The notes: generated by a model not told the origin, from the letters alone. A DNA stretch of 64,000 bases from Paracamarosporium sp. OC-R06-R3 (GCA_019828545.1 JACVRA010000166.1:232513-296512), one strand, 5' to 3'; positions 34,238 to 48,471 are shown, counted from the first letter of the stretch. Program-made: numbers and translations.

Positions 34238-35712
34238 GATGGAAGGTAGGCATGTATGCGGCGCACAAGGGTGACACACAGATGCTTGCGGGCCACGCGA
34301 GGTTATGGGGCGCGTCCGAGGAGGATGAGAGAACTTTGCCGTTTTGGTCTCGCCTTGCAGAAGCGTGGAGGGACCCTGGTCTAGCGGTGCCGTCGAGGGT
34401 GGCCAAGTGTTTGCTCGTGGGATTTGCCGTGTTGGGATCTCAATGCCATTGAAGAGGTGAACGGAAAAGCGAGTATCTGATTAGGACAAAGTTGAAATCG
34501 CCCGTTTTGGTCGTTTGGTATCGCTATAGTGCCATCGCATCAAGTTATATACGGCGTTGAGTAGATGGTCGCAGAATTGGCGAGGGCGTAACCTTCGTCT
34601 CTGGGTTAGAAGATTCCACTGCACAGAATTAAAAACATATTAGGAGCTTACGTTGTACATATGCACTACAGCGCATACTCTTGAAAGTTTCTCTTCATGG
34701 ACACGGCCATTGGCCGACTGAAATCCTTGGCTGCTGTTGTGGAGATGGTGTGAGTTGCTTACCTGGGCCAAGAGACGTACGGGATCGCAGGATAGGTCTG
34801 CGCTTCGGTCTCTCTCGCAAACTCTCTTGCAAGCTTACGATGCTACCGTTAGTTCGTTGAAGATTTCGAGCTATTCCGCCCCTAGGACATCAGTCTCCGA
34901 CGATTGTCGATCCTTTTGTCAGCGTTGTCAATTAACTCTTCAGCGGTACCCCCTATCTATTCGCGACCTTAAGAGTTCATTAAGATCTCGGAAGACTATA
35001 GAAGAAGTTTTACTATAGAGGATCGATTCTTAGTCTTCGAACATCAGTCCAACTTGTGGGCGTGTATGTCGGCAGCTCCGTGTTGTGGAGGGTAAGAACA
35101 TTAGAAGCGGTTGCGCCAGTGCATCGCGATGTGCATGCTTAAAGCCTGCGCTAGCACGCTCACAAGCTGCTGTATTCTATTGTGATGAAATAGCTGGATC
35201 TACCCGGAAGAACCGCAAGATAAGAGATAGCGAGCCTTGAACTTCCGTCGCGAAAATAATGATGGGCGTTGGATTACAAATTAAGCATCACCTTGAACGA
35301 GTCATCCGTCATCCTAAGCGTTCTAGCTTTCGATTCGGAGATGCTACACAATCCCCGATCATGTTCGTACTGGTCATACAAAATTGATCTCCCAATGAGG
35401 GTCATAGCAAGGCTCTAAGCCGATAAAATAGAAAATTTCTATCGATACCGTGATGACGTAAAGTTCCACATTTGCTGTCGCTACCTGTTAGGCCAATCAG
35501 ACTCGCTGAAGCCATACAATACTCGACCAAAACAAAACTGATTGTGGGCCCAAGGGGATAACCAACACAAGTAGTGGTAACTCGGAGAAAAGCACAATGA
35601 AGTCGGAGACCGGTCTTCACAGCGGGCCTTCCCGGATATAAAAACATGCGACACTGCCCTTTGCAACTTCTGCTACCTTCACATCCACAGAGCAAATCAC
35701 CACATCTTCGCA
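34238..35712. other. Intergenic, possible degraded repeat
   Basis: No supported gene. The part at about 34800-35040 is TA-rich and stop-dense, like mutated repeat sequence, without an identifiable element. The last 80 bp form the promoter of the MFS gene. Confidence 0.45.
35637..35643 (+). promoter_or_regulatory. TATA box of MFS gene
   Basis: TATAAAA lies 70 bp upstream of the ATG at 35713. Confidence 0.6.
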
Positions 35713-37542
35713 ATGGCCTTCTTTCTCCAATACAAAGCTATCCAGCGCCATGTCAAGGAGGAACTACAACGCGTGTCAGACACCCCAGACCAGCTTTCTA
35801 AAACTTCTCCACACCCGTCTATGACGGGCGAAGAAGAAGGAGCGAACTTGAGTAAATCTGAATTACCCGGTAAGTCAATCAATGGCGATCCGTTCACGCG
35901 GATCCCAGGCATCGTATTGATGGCAGATAATAATAAGCCATATTACCAGGTTGACTGGACTGGCCCCGATGATCCATTCAACCCGAAGACATGGTCTACA
36001 ACCCACCGCATCGGCTCCACACTCCTCGTCTGCCTCGTCGCATTCGTCGCAACCCTTGCGTCTTCCATCGATGCCGCTGTCCTAACCAGGGCCGCGACCG
36101 AATTCGGTGTTTCAGAAGTAGCTGAATCTCTGGCGACTGCGCTCTTTCTCGTCGGGTTCGGCTTTGGAGCGCTGCTTCTGAGTCCGCTGTCTGAACTCGT
36201 TGGTCGATTTCCCGTGTATCTCGGGTCTCTCTTCGTCTTCGGCTGTTGGATTTTGGGCGCTGCCCTGGCCCCGAATCTTGGTGGCCAGCTGGTCTTCCGG
36301 TTCCTGGCTGGATTTTCGGCGAGTACGCCACTCACTGTTGCGGGCGGCTCCGTGGGCGATCTATGGAGTCCGATCGAGAAGACGTTTGCCTTTCCGGTCT
36401 TCGCTATTCCCGCGTTCGGTGGGCCAGTCTTAGGTACGTCTCTCATGCCCCTATATCCTACGTGGGCGAACAGTCCGCTTCTTAAAAAGGCATCCTAATG
36501 TATTGCTCGATCAGGTCCTGTTGTAGGTGCTTACATCGGCTACGACGAAGACGTTGACTGGAGGTGGGCCGAATGGGTAGTCTTGATCCTGGACGGCGTA
36601 GTCATATTGCTCATATTGCTCTGCAAAAGAGAGTCATTTGGGCCGCGGATCCTCCACTACAAAGCAAAGCAGTTCCGACAACTCACCGGTAACGGGAACT
36701 TCAAGACCGCTATCGAAGCATCGCACCCCTCTATGAACGCCATCCTAACGAAGTGCTTTGTACGGCCTTTCCTTCTCTGCACGGAGCCGATTGTCATGGC
36801 CCTCACTTTCTACCTTGCAATCGTTTACATCATACTATTTACGTTTTTAGATGGGTATACATTCTGTCCAGACCTTGGAAAGCTAGTCGCTAACATGTTT
36901 GCCAGTTATCCCTACATCTTTGCAGATACGTTCGACATCAATGAGGGCCTATCCAACGTTTGCTTCGTTGGACTTTTCGTTGGGATACTGCTCTCGGCGA
37001 TTCTTGTTCCAGTGCTTTACCGTAGCACCGTCAGACAACTCAAGAGAGATGGCGATGATGGATCTGGCAAGGCCATACATCGAGAATCCAGGTTGTACTT
37101 CGCCATGATTGGAGCACCGGCATTGCCCATTGGATTGTTCTGGATGGGGTGGACTGATTACGTGAGTGCTCGCCATGCACTTTTCCAAAACCTCCAAGTT
37201 CAACTGTCCTAACGCTCATTGTAGCCTTCAATCTCGATTTGGTCCCCCCTGGCAGCGTCGCTTCTTATCGGATTTAGCAACATCTGCATTTTCATGTCCG
37301 CCTACATGTACATCATCGACAGCTACGAGGCGTATGCAGCATCTGCCTTGACTTTTGTCGCCCTTGTCAGGTACATTGCAGCTGGCGCAATGACTGTGGT
37401 CGGAATCCCTATGTATGAGAACCTGGGAACCCATTGGACCTTGGCTGTGCTCGGTGTCATCAGTGCTCTTGCACTACCTATCCCATACGTCCTTCATCGA
37501 TACGGACCAAGCGTCAGGAAGCGCAGTAAATGGGCAGTGTGA
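35713..37542 (+). CDS. MFS drug/polyamine-type transporter (DHA1-like)
   Basis: Exons 35713-36433, 36515-37161 and 37225-37542, with introns of 81 and 63 nt, give 561 aa. A long cytosolic N-terminus precedes YYQVDWTGPDDPFNPKTWS, the usual entry to TM1 in fungal DHA1 exporters. Twelve membrane spans follow. The motif A region is LSPLSELVGRFPVY, and the motif C-like piece is PAFGGPVLG|GPVVGAYIG across the first intron. The loop between the halves is short. The Flu1/Tpo1-like family exports polyamines, azoles or metabolites at the plasma membrane; the substrate is not shown by sequence. No biosynthetic backbone gene is adjacent. Confidence 0.9.
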
Positions 37543-38496
37543 GGCGGGGAAGGGACGACTGTTGCATCAAAGAGATGCTGGGAGCGGAGACCATTGTGAG
37601 GTCAAAGGGGAGGAGAAAGATGAGAATAGATGAGGGGAATAGATGGGGCGAACAGATGGGAAGAATAGATGGGGAGAAAGATAGCAAGGATGTTGCTTTG
37701 CTATATGAGGGGGAGTCTGTTTCTAAGATACCAGTTGGGTGAATACTACAACTATGTGTCTATGTATTTATCAGCCGTTGTTCAGAGCGTTCTTAGATCC
37801 AACCTGTACAATGTCATTAATCAACACATGCAGCATCTTTCGATGCTGGCCTATAGAAAAATGTATCGTTGGGATTTGTGTTATCTTTTGAGAGTGGAGA
37901 TGTTTGATAATTATGGGGTCTTACCCCCTACGTGTCTTCCGAAAGACATCGCTGCGCAACTCTGGAAGCAGTTTAACGCCCACAACGCCAAGATACCCCT
38001 CCTTTAGCTCATTTTCGGCTTCCTTACAGAAGCTAGTACAAAGAACCCTCTACAAAGCTTTGCAGAAGGGACAGGAAAATTCTACTTGGATAGGTAGAAT
38101 ATACGCAGGAAGGAGAGAATCGTAGGCGCGGAATCCGGCGCAATCGTTCCCGTTTTGGCGTGCGTAACAGCAACAACGTGATAACAACAGGAATTCCATT
38201 TGTTCGGCAGAAGTTGGACATTGCGCTATGCAGCTGTATCGTGCGAGAAATGTATGCTGCCCAAACGCTTCAAAAACCACTACCAGAACGGATGTATAAA
38301 TAATGACTACAGTAACAGGGGTATAGGAAAAGATGGAATCTCAAGTACAAACAAGCACGGCCGTAACGTCAAATAAATCATCGCTAGAAGTGTCTCAGGT
38401 CTATTATGCCGTCGTGACCATGCTCAAGACTCGTGTAGTTCCTGAACCTCAACCTAGATGGAAGAGGAGTAACGTGTGAGGGCAATGCGAATGCAT
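37543..38496. other. Intergenic spacer
   Basis: A purine-rich GATGGGGAGAA-type repeat tract lies at 37620-37690, just downstream of the MFS stop. Short frames after it (37669-38007 and others) have no recognisable features. Confidence 0.45.
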
Positions 38497-39402
38497 CTAG
38501 GCAAGGCCTTTGAGTTGTGGGTGTGGGGAGGGCGATCGGCCTCTGAGCGCAGGAGAGCTAGGCTTGAGCAAAGGGCTGGCCGCGGCGCTCAACGCGTCGA
38601 GACTGAGCTGGCTGATTGCGTCCAGGTTTCCTTGAACAGTCTCTTCGTTCAAGTCCAGCATGAGACGCAGCTCGTTGGCTTTGAGAGCGTCTCCAAGTCC
38701 GATCAGAAGCTGCTCCCTGTCCGTGCTACCCTCGATGTCGTAGTAGAACCAATGGTAGCCTATATCCTCAAGCTTGTGTGGTTCTGCCGGGATTGAGATG
38801 CGGGCGATGCAACGTCGTACGTCCATACCGAAGACGCCAGAGAGAGACGGCTCGCTGCCCAGTCCACCAAGCGTGGAGTTCCGCCTCGATATGGCGCGGG
38901 GCACCCTTGCGTCTTTCTCGATGGGTGCTTCATTCAGGTTTCTGGAGGCACCCGCATCCCGGAGCTTTGCCCGCCTGAAAACTGCCTTGTGTAGCTCCGT
39001 GACGCCCACCACGACATAGAAGTCTTGCTGCTCCTTGGCCAGCTTGTATATCCACTGCTGCGCTTCGGGATCGTTGCACACGGCTCGGACGGCTTCGAGG
39101 GGACGTTGGCTCGTACGCTGGATCATCTGCTCAGCGGACACTGTCAGGAGGTTGGGTTGTCTGTAGATACGGCCGAGATCGAACTTGGAGCCGTAGCTGG
39201 ACATGAAGCGGCCCTCATTGTCGACGGAGAAGACGTCCTTGTATCGCAACTGGATGTGGTAGTCATTAAGCTCGTCGACGACTTCGTGTGCTTGCTGTGA
39301 ATAAAAGCCGTCTCGTTCGGGGTGGAGGGGATGCGTCAGGAGCTGGCCTACGACTACATCGTTCGATGGGAGCGGTTTCGGGAGGAGACCGTGGAGCACC
39401 AT
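38497..39402 (-). CDS. Conserved-looking fungal protein, unknown
   Basis: A single exon of 301 aa. The N-terminal 120 residues look like a folded domain (VVVGQLLTHPLHPERDGF, HIQLRYKDVFSVDNEGRF, EQQDFYVVVGVTELHKAVF). The middle is basic and Ser-rich. The second half has IARISIPAEPHKLEDIGYHWFYYDIEG and a Leu-rich helix, ending in a Ser/Pro tail (SPALRGRSPSPHPQLKG). There is no signal peptide or membrane span. Fungal proteins with this start (short N-terminus, VGQLLT, then NEGRFMSS) are familiar as uncharacterised, and I do not assign a function. Confidence 0.7.
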   Translation of the reverse strand: MVLHGLLPKPLPSNDVVVGQLLTHPLHPERDGFYSQQAHEVVDELNDYHIQLRYKDVFSVDNEGRFMSSYGSKFDLGRIYRQPNLLTVSAEQMIQRTSQRPLEAVRAVCNDPEAQQWIYKLAKEQQDFYVVVGVTELHKAVFRRAKLRDAGASRNLNEAPIEKDARVPRAISRRNSTLGGLGSEPSLSGVFGMDVRRCIARISIPAEPHKLEDIGYHWFYYDIEGSTDREQLLIGLGDALKANELRLMLDLNEETVQGNLDAISQLSLDALSAAASPLLKPSSPALRGRSPSPHPQLKGLA

Positions 39403-41760
<2,358 letters not shown>

Positions 41761-42861
41761 ACGTTTCGCCACGTATTAATGTGTTATGAAAGATCATGTC
41801 TGGGATAAGAAAAGAATGTATTCGGTTACCATATACCTACACACTGAATAAAAGTAAATAAATATTTAAATCAATCAATCTTCCTTGTGTATAACCTGTG
41901 CCTGTAGGTAGTATGTTGATGCATATGACTTGTTGTACTCAGGCAGTCAGTAGGTTCTAAAAGGTCACGTGATACTACACATGCATCGTGTATGCGGACA
42001 TCGCGAACTTTGTTTTAACCTCGGTGAGAATCTTTATAAATCTTACCATAGTAGTATGAACACCCGACTGCGACCTATGTACCTCGGTAGTGAGATGAAT
42101 TCCAAGGGTCGCAGCGAAATCGGCGACCTCCTAAGGAACAAAGTATGTCTGGAAATAAAGCCGGTCCGACTTGGGACAGTTTAGTCATCTTCCGGCCTGG
42201 TATATAGAACATCCCGCTACAGGTCGCACTCACGGCCTGCCGCCTTTGGCGATGGGGGGCGCAGAGTATCGAAATCTGGGGTTCTAGCTCCTTTCCAATA
42301 CTAGCGCGCTTTCACATGCGGAGGTGGCACCTTTTGTTGGTCGGAACAGAATGATATCAAATCTCCCGTTTTCGCGATACGATTGATTTCTACCACTCTT
42401 TCGTCCGACAACGCGCGACCTCAACAGATCTTCATCGAATCGTACAATCCTTCAGTGCGATGGCTAAGCTGAAGGCAGAAGGCAACGTTGAGTTGAGCTC
42501 AGCGGGCAATGTAAGACGTGCATGATGAGCAGCAGGGGTAACAGCTATGTCGAATTATGCTCAGCGCTTTTGATAAAGTGTAAGATTCTATGAATTCAAA
42601 GAGTCACATGGCCCGAAACGGACGTTAAATAATATTGTCCAACCAACCTCCAACCAGGTTCATAGGTTGTCCGCGGAGCGTTGCAAACTACCGGGGTCCC
42701 TCTTTCGCACAGCTGACGCGCAGTGCTTTCCTAGACCACCTTCCTGTAGCGTCATTGCCACCTGTAGGCATTCGCTCGTCGTCATAAGCGACATATCGGG
42801 CACATATCGGGCGTGCCTTCTCTGGCACACAGGGAGGCTTGTGTAGGGCTGAGAAAAAAGG

Positions 42862-42866
42862 CCAAT
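42862..42866 (+). promoter_or_regulatory. CCAAT box
   Basis: CCAAT lies about 210 bp upstream of the glucoamylase ATG, a normal place for a fungal CCAAT-complex site. Confidence 0.4.
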
Positions 42867-42874
42867 GGTTACAT

Positions 42875-42895
42875 GCGGAAGGTCGAAACTTCCGC
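42875..42895. promoter_or_regulatory. Inverted CGG repeat upstream of glucoamylase
   Basis: GCGGAAG, a 7-bp spacer and CTTCCGC form a perfect inverted repeat about 180 bp before the glucoamylase start. Inverted CGG triplets are the typical target of dimeric Zn2Cys6 regulators. It is not the direct CGG-N8-AGG form described for AmyR, so the binding factor is unknown. Confidence 0.45.
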
Positions 42896-42991
42896 GTGAC
42901 ACAGAAACTAGGTTCCACACCGTAAACACATCAGTGGACACCAAGAGGTTAGTTGGCCCATGGTTCGAGTACGCTGAGGCTAATCGTGCAG

Positions 42992-42998
42992 TATAAAA
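42992..42998 (+). promoter_or_regulatory. TATA box of glucoamylase gene
   Basis: TATAAAA lies 81 bp upstream of the ATG at 43073. Confidence 0.65.
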
Positions 42999-43072
42999 TA
43001 ACCGCAAGCCTCGCCTGCTACAACCTCCAGACCCACCATCTTCACCCAAGTCCTTGTCCACGATCGATCAAG

Positions 43073-45008
43073 ATGAGGGTTCAAGCTATTTTTGCTGGGG
43101 CATTAGCAACGGCCTCCTTCCATGGAACGACAGCAGAGCCGTTACGCCGGCAAATCGATCTCGCCAGCCGGATCGAAACCGAAAACGAAATCGCTCTCCA
43201 GGGTGTCTTGGACAACTTCGGTCCATCAGGAAGCCAGGCACCGGGTGCTTCTGCAGGTGTTCTTATCGCATCTCCATCCACGGAAAATCCCAATTGCAAG
43301 CTCCGACCTTCTTTGTTCTGACAACCTCGGAGAAAATTAACACCGTGTAGACTATTACACATGGACACGAGACGCGGCATTGACTCTCAAGATGGTGGTC
43401 GACGAATTCTTGCACGGTAAAGAAAGCCTTCAAACGTATATCCGTGACTACGTCAAAGCGCAAGCCATCTTGCAGACTGTTTCAAACCCTTCGGGCGCGT
43501 TGGGATCGGGACGCGGACTAGGCGAACCAAAGTTTTACGCCAACCTCACCCGTTTCAACGGTGATTGGGGCCGGCCACAGCGCGACGGACCGGCTCTTCG
43601 CGCAACTGCTCTGATCACCTACTCTCGGTATCTTCTCAAAACTGGCATCGATTCGGATAAGACAGAAGCTACCAATATTTGGCCGGTCATCCAGAACGAT
43701 CTGAATTACGTTGCCCAGTACTGGAACCAGACTGGTTTTGATTTGTGGGAAGAAGTCCGTGGGTCTTCGTTCTTCACTATTGCAGTTCAGCATCGTGCGC
43801 TTGTTGAAGGCGCCGCGCTGGGAAAACAGTTGCAGCAAGATGTGTCGGCATACGAGTCTCAAGCTCCAAATGTGTTGTGCTTCCTTCAGACTTTCTGGAA
43901 CGGAGAATATGCTGTGGCAAATATCAACGTCCAACAGGACGGCTTCAGCCGGAGTGGTATTGACTCCAACACCGTCCTGACCTCGATCGCTACTTTCGAC
44001 CCAGAAGCTTCCTGCAACGACAACACTTTCCAGCCATGCTCCTCACGTGCACTATCAAACTTGAAAACATACATTGATGCCTTCCGTAGCATCTACGCGA
44101 TCAACAATGCTACTTATCAAACAGGTACAGGTGTAGCAACAGGCCGGTACGCCGAAGATGTATACTTCAACGGCAATCCCTGGTACCTAACCACGCTGGC
44201 CGTGGCCGAACAGCTTTACGACGCAATTCAGCAATGGAGCACCATCAAAAGCATCACAATCGACGGCACATCGCTCGCTTTCTGGCAATCCGTGTACCCC
44301 GCCGCCCAAACCGGCACATACTCCAAGAACTATTACTCCAACTTCACCAACCTCGTCGACGCCGTCCTCTCCTATGCCGACGGCTTCGTCGAGACAGCCC
44401 TGAAATACACGCCTCAAAACGGTGCTCTGTCCGAACAATACAGCCGCGAGAACGGCACAGCTCTCTCCGCCCGCGACCTCACTTGGTCCTACGCCTCCTT
44501 CGTCACAATGCGCGCCGCCCGTCTATCCGCAACCTCGGAGTACGAACAAGTCCCATCATGGGGCGCACCATCGAACTCCTCAATTCCTTCAACCTGCACC
44601 GCAAGCTCCGTGAAAGGCACCTACAAGCCTGCTATCGCGGCCGGTGCCCCTGCAAACTCACCAGCATGCACATACCTCGTTACCTTCAACGTCAACGCCA
44701 CGACTTTCTTTGGAGAAAACGTGTACTTGTTTGGAAACTCGACAGATCTGGGGAACTGGAGCGTGAGCGATGCGCTCGGGGGGAGCGCGAGCGCATACTC
44801 GAATGAGCGTCCGCTGTGGTCGTTTACGGTCGAGTTACCGGCTGGTGCTGCTCTAGAGTACAAGTATCTCAGGAAGGAACCAAGTGGGGAGGTGCTGTAT
44901 GAGAATGCGAATAGGACCTTGAATGTGCTCGGGTGCGGAAATGAGGTGCCTGGGACACAGACGGTGGAGGATGCGTGGAATGGACCAGTTGGCCAGCCGA
45001 CGGGATGA
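43073..45008 (+). CDS. Secreted glucoamylase, GH15 with CBM20
   Basis: Exons 43073-43295 and 43351-45008 give 626 aa. The intron (55 nt) has a GC donor (T|GCAAGC) and a TAG acceptor. Only this join restores STENPNYYYTWTRDAALTLK, a GH15 hallmark. The signal peptide ends near residue 20; Arg-Arg at 25-26 suggests Kex2 propeptide removal. The catalytic acid is Glu208 in DLWEEVRGSSFFT; the base lies in ALSEQYSRENG. A short Ser/Thr linker leads to a C-terminal CBM20 starch-binding domain (VTFNVNATTFFGENVYLFGN, LGNWSVSDA, LEYKYLRKEPSGEVLYE). It cuts glucose from the non-reducing ends of starch outside the cell. Confidence 0.96.
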
Positions 45009-45780
45009 GGGGGTGGGGAGCCTGTTTTGATATGTGCTTTTGCGGGCAGACGATTGGGTTTGTACTTTTAGAGGAGGGTTTGTGAGGGTTGGTATAGGTA
45101 TCCTGAGCTGGAATCTGGGATACTGTGGTTAATGGTTATGGTTGTAAGAGTGCATACGTAGATCGCATGGACAATCAATCAATAGGGTATTGTTTATGAT
45201 CTTGAGTGTCTTATTCTTATGTATAGTGTTATATACATCAGATGGTATTTGAGTCTACGAAAGATCAGTCTTGGGGCTCTTGTAGTTGAGAAGGGTAGGA
45301 TGAAGATAGTGAAAGGTGAGCATATCGTCCTTGATAGTCGATGGCCCAAAGAAAGCAGTCAAGGCGGGCTCGAAGAGCAGAAAACTGACTATGCGTTATG
45401 TATATGTGATATCAAGTTCTTAACACTCTGGTATTGTAACCTTGTGGCCAACAAGGATGCGATGAACACAGTGAAGAGTGAGTTGATGTGTCCCTCATGC
45501 ACAACGTCTCGAAGCAGGAAACTTAACTGTCTATTTCTTTCGTAACCTAAATATACGAGCCGAATATCCGAAACAATACCAGTAGCAAGCCTTACCGCGG
45601 CTGCAAGTCTTGGCGCGCGGACCTCCGCGCTCCCGCTCCGCAACACGTCTCCACCTAGCGACACACACATCCTCCCATCCGTAGGCTCCCTTCCCACCAC
45701 CATAACCACACTCGCGGGCTCAAACCGAGGATGCTCCTATAACAGGGGCTGTCCACTATGAAGCTCACACCGCGGATACC
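45009..45780. other. Intergenic spacer
   Basis: The 3' flank of the glucoamylase gene is followed by a promoter. The plus frame 45219-45545 shows no family. No supported gene. Confidence 0.5.
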
Positions 45781-48471
45781 ATGGATCACTGGGGCGACCC
45801 CTGGGCCGACGATGCCGACACGAACATCGCGCCTCCCGAGAAGGTAGCCACGCCGGCGAAATCGCGGCCGAGCGAGACGAGCAAGCCTGGGCCGATTGTG
45901 CTGAATGGGTTTTTGGATGATGCGGGGTGGGGGAGTAATGCGTGGGCGACGACGCCTAGTCCTGGGAAAGATGAAGTTACATCTATGAGTTTTGGTAGGA
46001 AGGAGGGAGATGAGGAGATCAGCTGGGATGCGCATGGTGCGCAAGATGAGGAGAAAACAACAAGAGGGGATAATAAGGAAGACGGGTTTAGCGCGTGGGC
46101 GACGTCACCCGCGAAAGACGAGAATGCGCCGCAGGATGTGGGTGTAAATGGTATGGAACACACGTCAGGCTGGGATGCGCATAGTGAAGACGATGATCAT
46201 ACACGGCGCGACAACGATGATATCGGAGTAGGGAACGAGTGGAGCAGGATTGAAGAAGTGGTGGAAGAGTCGAAAGACGTGGAGAATGTGGTTTCGGAAA
46301 CGTCGGACTCTGCAACCACGATCCACGCCGAGGATGCGACTGCGCGAAGGTCGACGGATCTTACTGAGCCGGTACATCGTGAAGACGATGCTTCCACACG
46401 GTCCTCGGAGTCGCATTCCGATGGCAGCCATAATGAGGCAGTCACTGAGTCGCCGAGAACATCGATTGAAGAGGAACGAGCGTCAGGGAAGCAGGCGGAA
46501 ATAGTACAAGAAGATACAGAAAAGGCGGAGGATGTCGGAGACTCTTTAGCGCAGCAAGCTGGATCTGAGGAAGAGGCAGAGGATGACTTTGGGGATTTTG
46601 AGGACGAGGTTCCACAAGAGGCGGCTGAAACTCAGCTGGGTGCGGTAGCGGCGCAAGATCGACCAGAACCATCCATCAAGGAACACAGCGACGACACGGC
46701 AATCGATATGCCCCAGTCAAGCCCAAAAATATCTGCAAGCCTTCCTACAGGCCCAACGAGCACCTTCGTCTTGGATTCTAAAATGTTAGCCGAACTCTTT
46801 CCGCCAGCAAAAGATATCCCACAAGTGGAAGAGCCGCCGGAAGATCCTGTATCAACCACTTCGACTCGCAAAGCCTGGTACCGTCTCACGCGCAAGCAAA
46901 CGATGCGTGAATACAATAGCGGGGCCGTTGACGATAACTATATCCGCGTGACGTGGAGGACATCGCATATCAGATCCGAGGCAAACAAAACTGTAGCGCG
47001 GTGGGCCAATGAGGATCGCATTGCAGGACGAGGACCGGGCGCGCGAGCGTCTTTTTTCTGGGATACTCCTCACTCCCCGACAGACAAGAGAGCATCTCAT
47101 GCATCTCTACATAGCAGAAAGACATCAACTGGCTCGGTATCGAAGCCTGCTCGTCCCGTCAGTCAAAACATCCCGCCGTTATCGACTGATGTCCCGGCTG
47201 CGTTCAATTGGAGTTCGTCGTCGCCAGCTTCGCATGCAGTTCCGGACAGATTCAGTGTGCGGTCAACATCTTCCCCCGTAACGGCCAAGCATAGTGCGAT
47301 CACGAAGTTGCAGAGGCAAAGCGGACGGGCAGCTTCCGTGGATCTCAGTCCCCGTCCGAGAGAGCCGGTGTCACATAGGAGAACATCTACCGTTACAGAG
47401 TTCCACAACGGTCAGTCAACGGCAAACTCATCGAAAATAACGCCACTTCAAGCCCCACCCAATGGGAGCTTTGATCCCTGGGCTTCTGCTACTACATCAT
47501 CACCATTGACTCCTGTCTCCGCGCAGACCGTGGATCAGTCCAATCCGTGGGCCAATCTTGGGGCGCTCGACACGAGCTCTTCTCCCAAACCCTCTTCCAC
47601 AGCCCCAGATGACGATGATGAAGACTGGGGTGAAATGGTGGAGTCACCCGCAGTGTCCACAATTCACACACCCATCTCCACAGTCCATACACCTCTCGCC
47701 GAATTTTCGGAAGCGCCAACACGTGACAATACGGTGTCCACAACATCGACAACGCCTGCATCTAATAAATCTTCGCCATTCCAGACCCTACCCCCACCGA
47801 CTGGTCCCATAAACGCTTCTCCTATTGTGCGCTTGAAGGGCACTGTCTCACCCACTTCAGCGCTCTTCAAACCCAACGCCTTGGTGCCCACAGACTCGGA
47901 GGAGCGTGTCGGCCCGCATCTACTGAAGAAACGGGACAGATCAAGAGAAACAACGCCGGAGAAGGCGCAAGCTATGCCGGTCCAAATGCCGAGTATGGAC
48001 GAGGTACTTAACCAAGAACCCTTGAAGGAACATGTTTCGGAAGTGAAAGATGCTGAACCATCCGTCCCGCCCACGCCCATTTCAGCTGTACCTCTCGAGC
48101 CTACTATACCCCTGGACGATATCATTCCTATATCACGGCAAAGCGAACCTGCAGCACCCCCGCCCATGGACCAGCCTAATTGGGGCGACGATGCCGATTT
48201 CTCCATCTTCGAATCCGCCGTCCCTCCATCTTCTGCAACAGCACCCGCACAGACTGATTCGTCAGATCCCTGGTCGATTTTCAACTCTCCCGTCCCCTCC
48301 GAACCACCAGCTCCCTTCACGCGGCCAGCTCCACGCCCACTCACACCACCAACAAAGCAGCCCCTCACAGGCGCAACAAATTCAGCGCAGAGAAGAAAAG
48401 CCGAGGAAGACGACATGGTCAGGAGCATTGTGGAAGGGTTGCCGGATTTAACGTATATGTTGCGCAGATGA
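45781..48471 (+). CDS. Large disordered acidic protein, unknown
   Basis: A single exon of 896 aa starting MDHWGDPWADDADTN. Most of it is low complexity (Ser, Thr, Pro, Glu, Asp). Short Trp-containing acidic motifs recur: DPW at the start, GSNAWATTP, SAWATSP, DPWASATT, NPWANLG, DEDWGEMV, NWGDDADFSIF and DPWSIFNSP. Residues about 268-276 read DDFGDFEDE. DPW and acidic-Phe/Trp motifs of this kind bind clathrin adaptors in aftiphilin-like proteins, so a trafficking role is possible but inferred. One better ordered core lies at about residues 364-415 (RKAWYRLTRKQTMREYN, YIRVTWRTSHIRSEANKTVARW). No signal peptide or TM. I do not assign a function. Confidence 0.8.
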   Translation: MDHWGDPWADDADTNIAPPEKVATPAKSRPSETSKPGPIVLNGFLDDAGWGSNAWATTPSPGKDEVTSMSFGRKEGDEEISWDAHGAQDEEKTTRGDNKEDGFSAWATSPAKDENAPQDVGVNGMEHTSGWDAHSEDDDHTRRDNDDIGVGNEWSRIEEVVEESKDVENVVSETSDSATTIHAEDATARRSTDLTEPVHREDDASTRSSESHSDGSHNEAVTESPRTSIEEERASGKQAEIVQEDTEKAEDVGDSLAQQAGSEEEAEDDFGDFEDEVPQEAAETQLGAVAAQDRPEPSIKEHSDDTAIDMPQSSPKISASLPTGPTSTFVLDSKMLAELFPPAKDIPQVEEPPEDPVSTTSTRKAWYRLTRKQTMREYNSGAVDDNYIRVTWRTSHIRSEANKTVARWANEDRIAGRGPGARASFFWDTPHSPTDKRASHASLHSRKTSTGSVSKPARPVSQNIPPLSTDVPAAFNWSSSSPASHAVPDRFSVRSTSSPVTAKHSAITKLQRQSGRAASVDLSPRPREPVSHRRTSTVTEFHNGQSTANSSKITPLQAPPNGSFDPWASATTSSPLTPVSAQTVDQSNPWANLGALDTSSSPKPSSTAPDDDDEDWGEMVESPAVSTIHTPISTVHTPLAEFSEAPTRDNTVSTTSTTPASNKSSPFQTLPPPTGPINASPIVRLKGTVSPTSALFKPNALVPTDSEERVGPHLLKKRDRSRETTPEKAQAMPVQMPSMDEVLNQEPLKEHVSEVKDAEPSVPPTPISAVPLEPTIPLDDIIPISRQSEPAAPPPMDQPNWGDDADFSIFESAVPPSSATAPAQTDSSDPWSIFNSPVPSEPPAPFTRPAPRPLTPPTKQPLTGATNSAQRRKAEEDDMVRSIVEGLPDLTYMLRR

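Larger units (their letters stand above)
41761..43072. other. Spacer and glucoamylase promoter
   Basis: The 3' flank of the mannitol dehydrogenase is AT-rich (AATAAAAG near 41848, a possible poly(A) signal). The glucoamylase promoter holds a CCAAT box, an inverted CGG repeat and a TATA box, listed separately. No gene is seen between. Confidence 0.5.

Noticed and set aside
38497..39402. Fungal gasdermin or other cell-death protein
   Set aside because: Length is in range, but I can point to no diagnostic motif and no partner protease gene is adjacent, so it stays unassigned.
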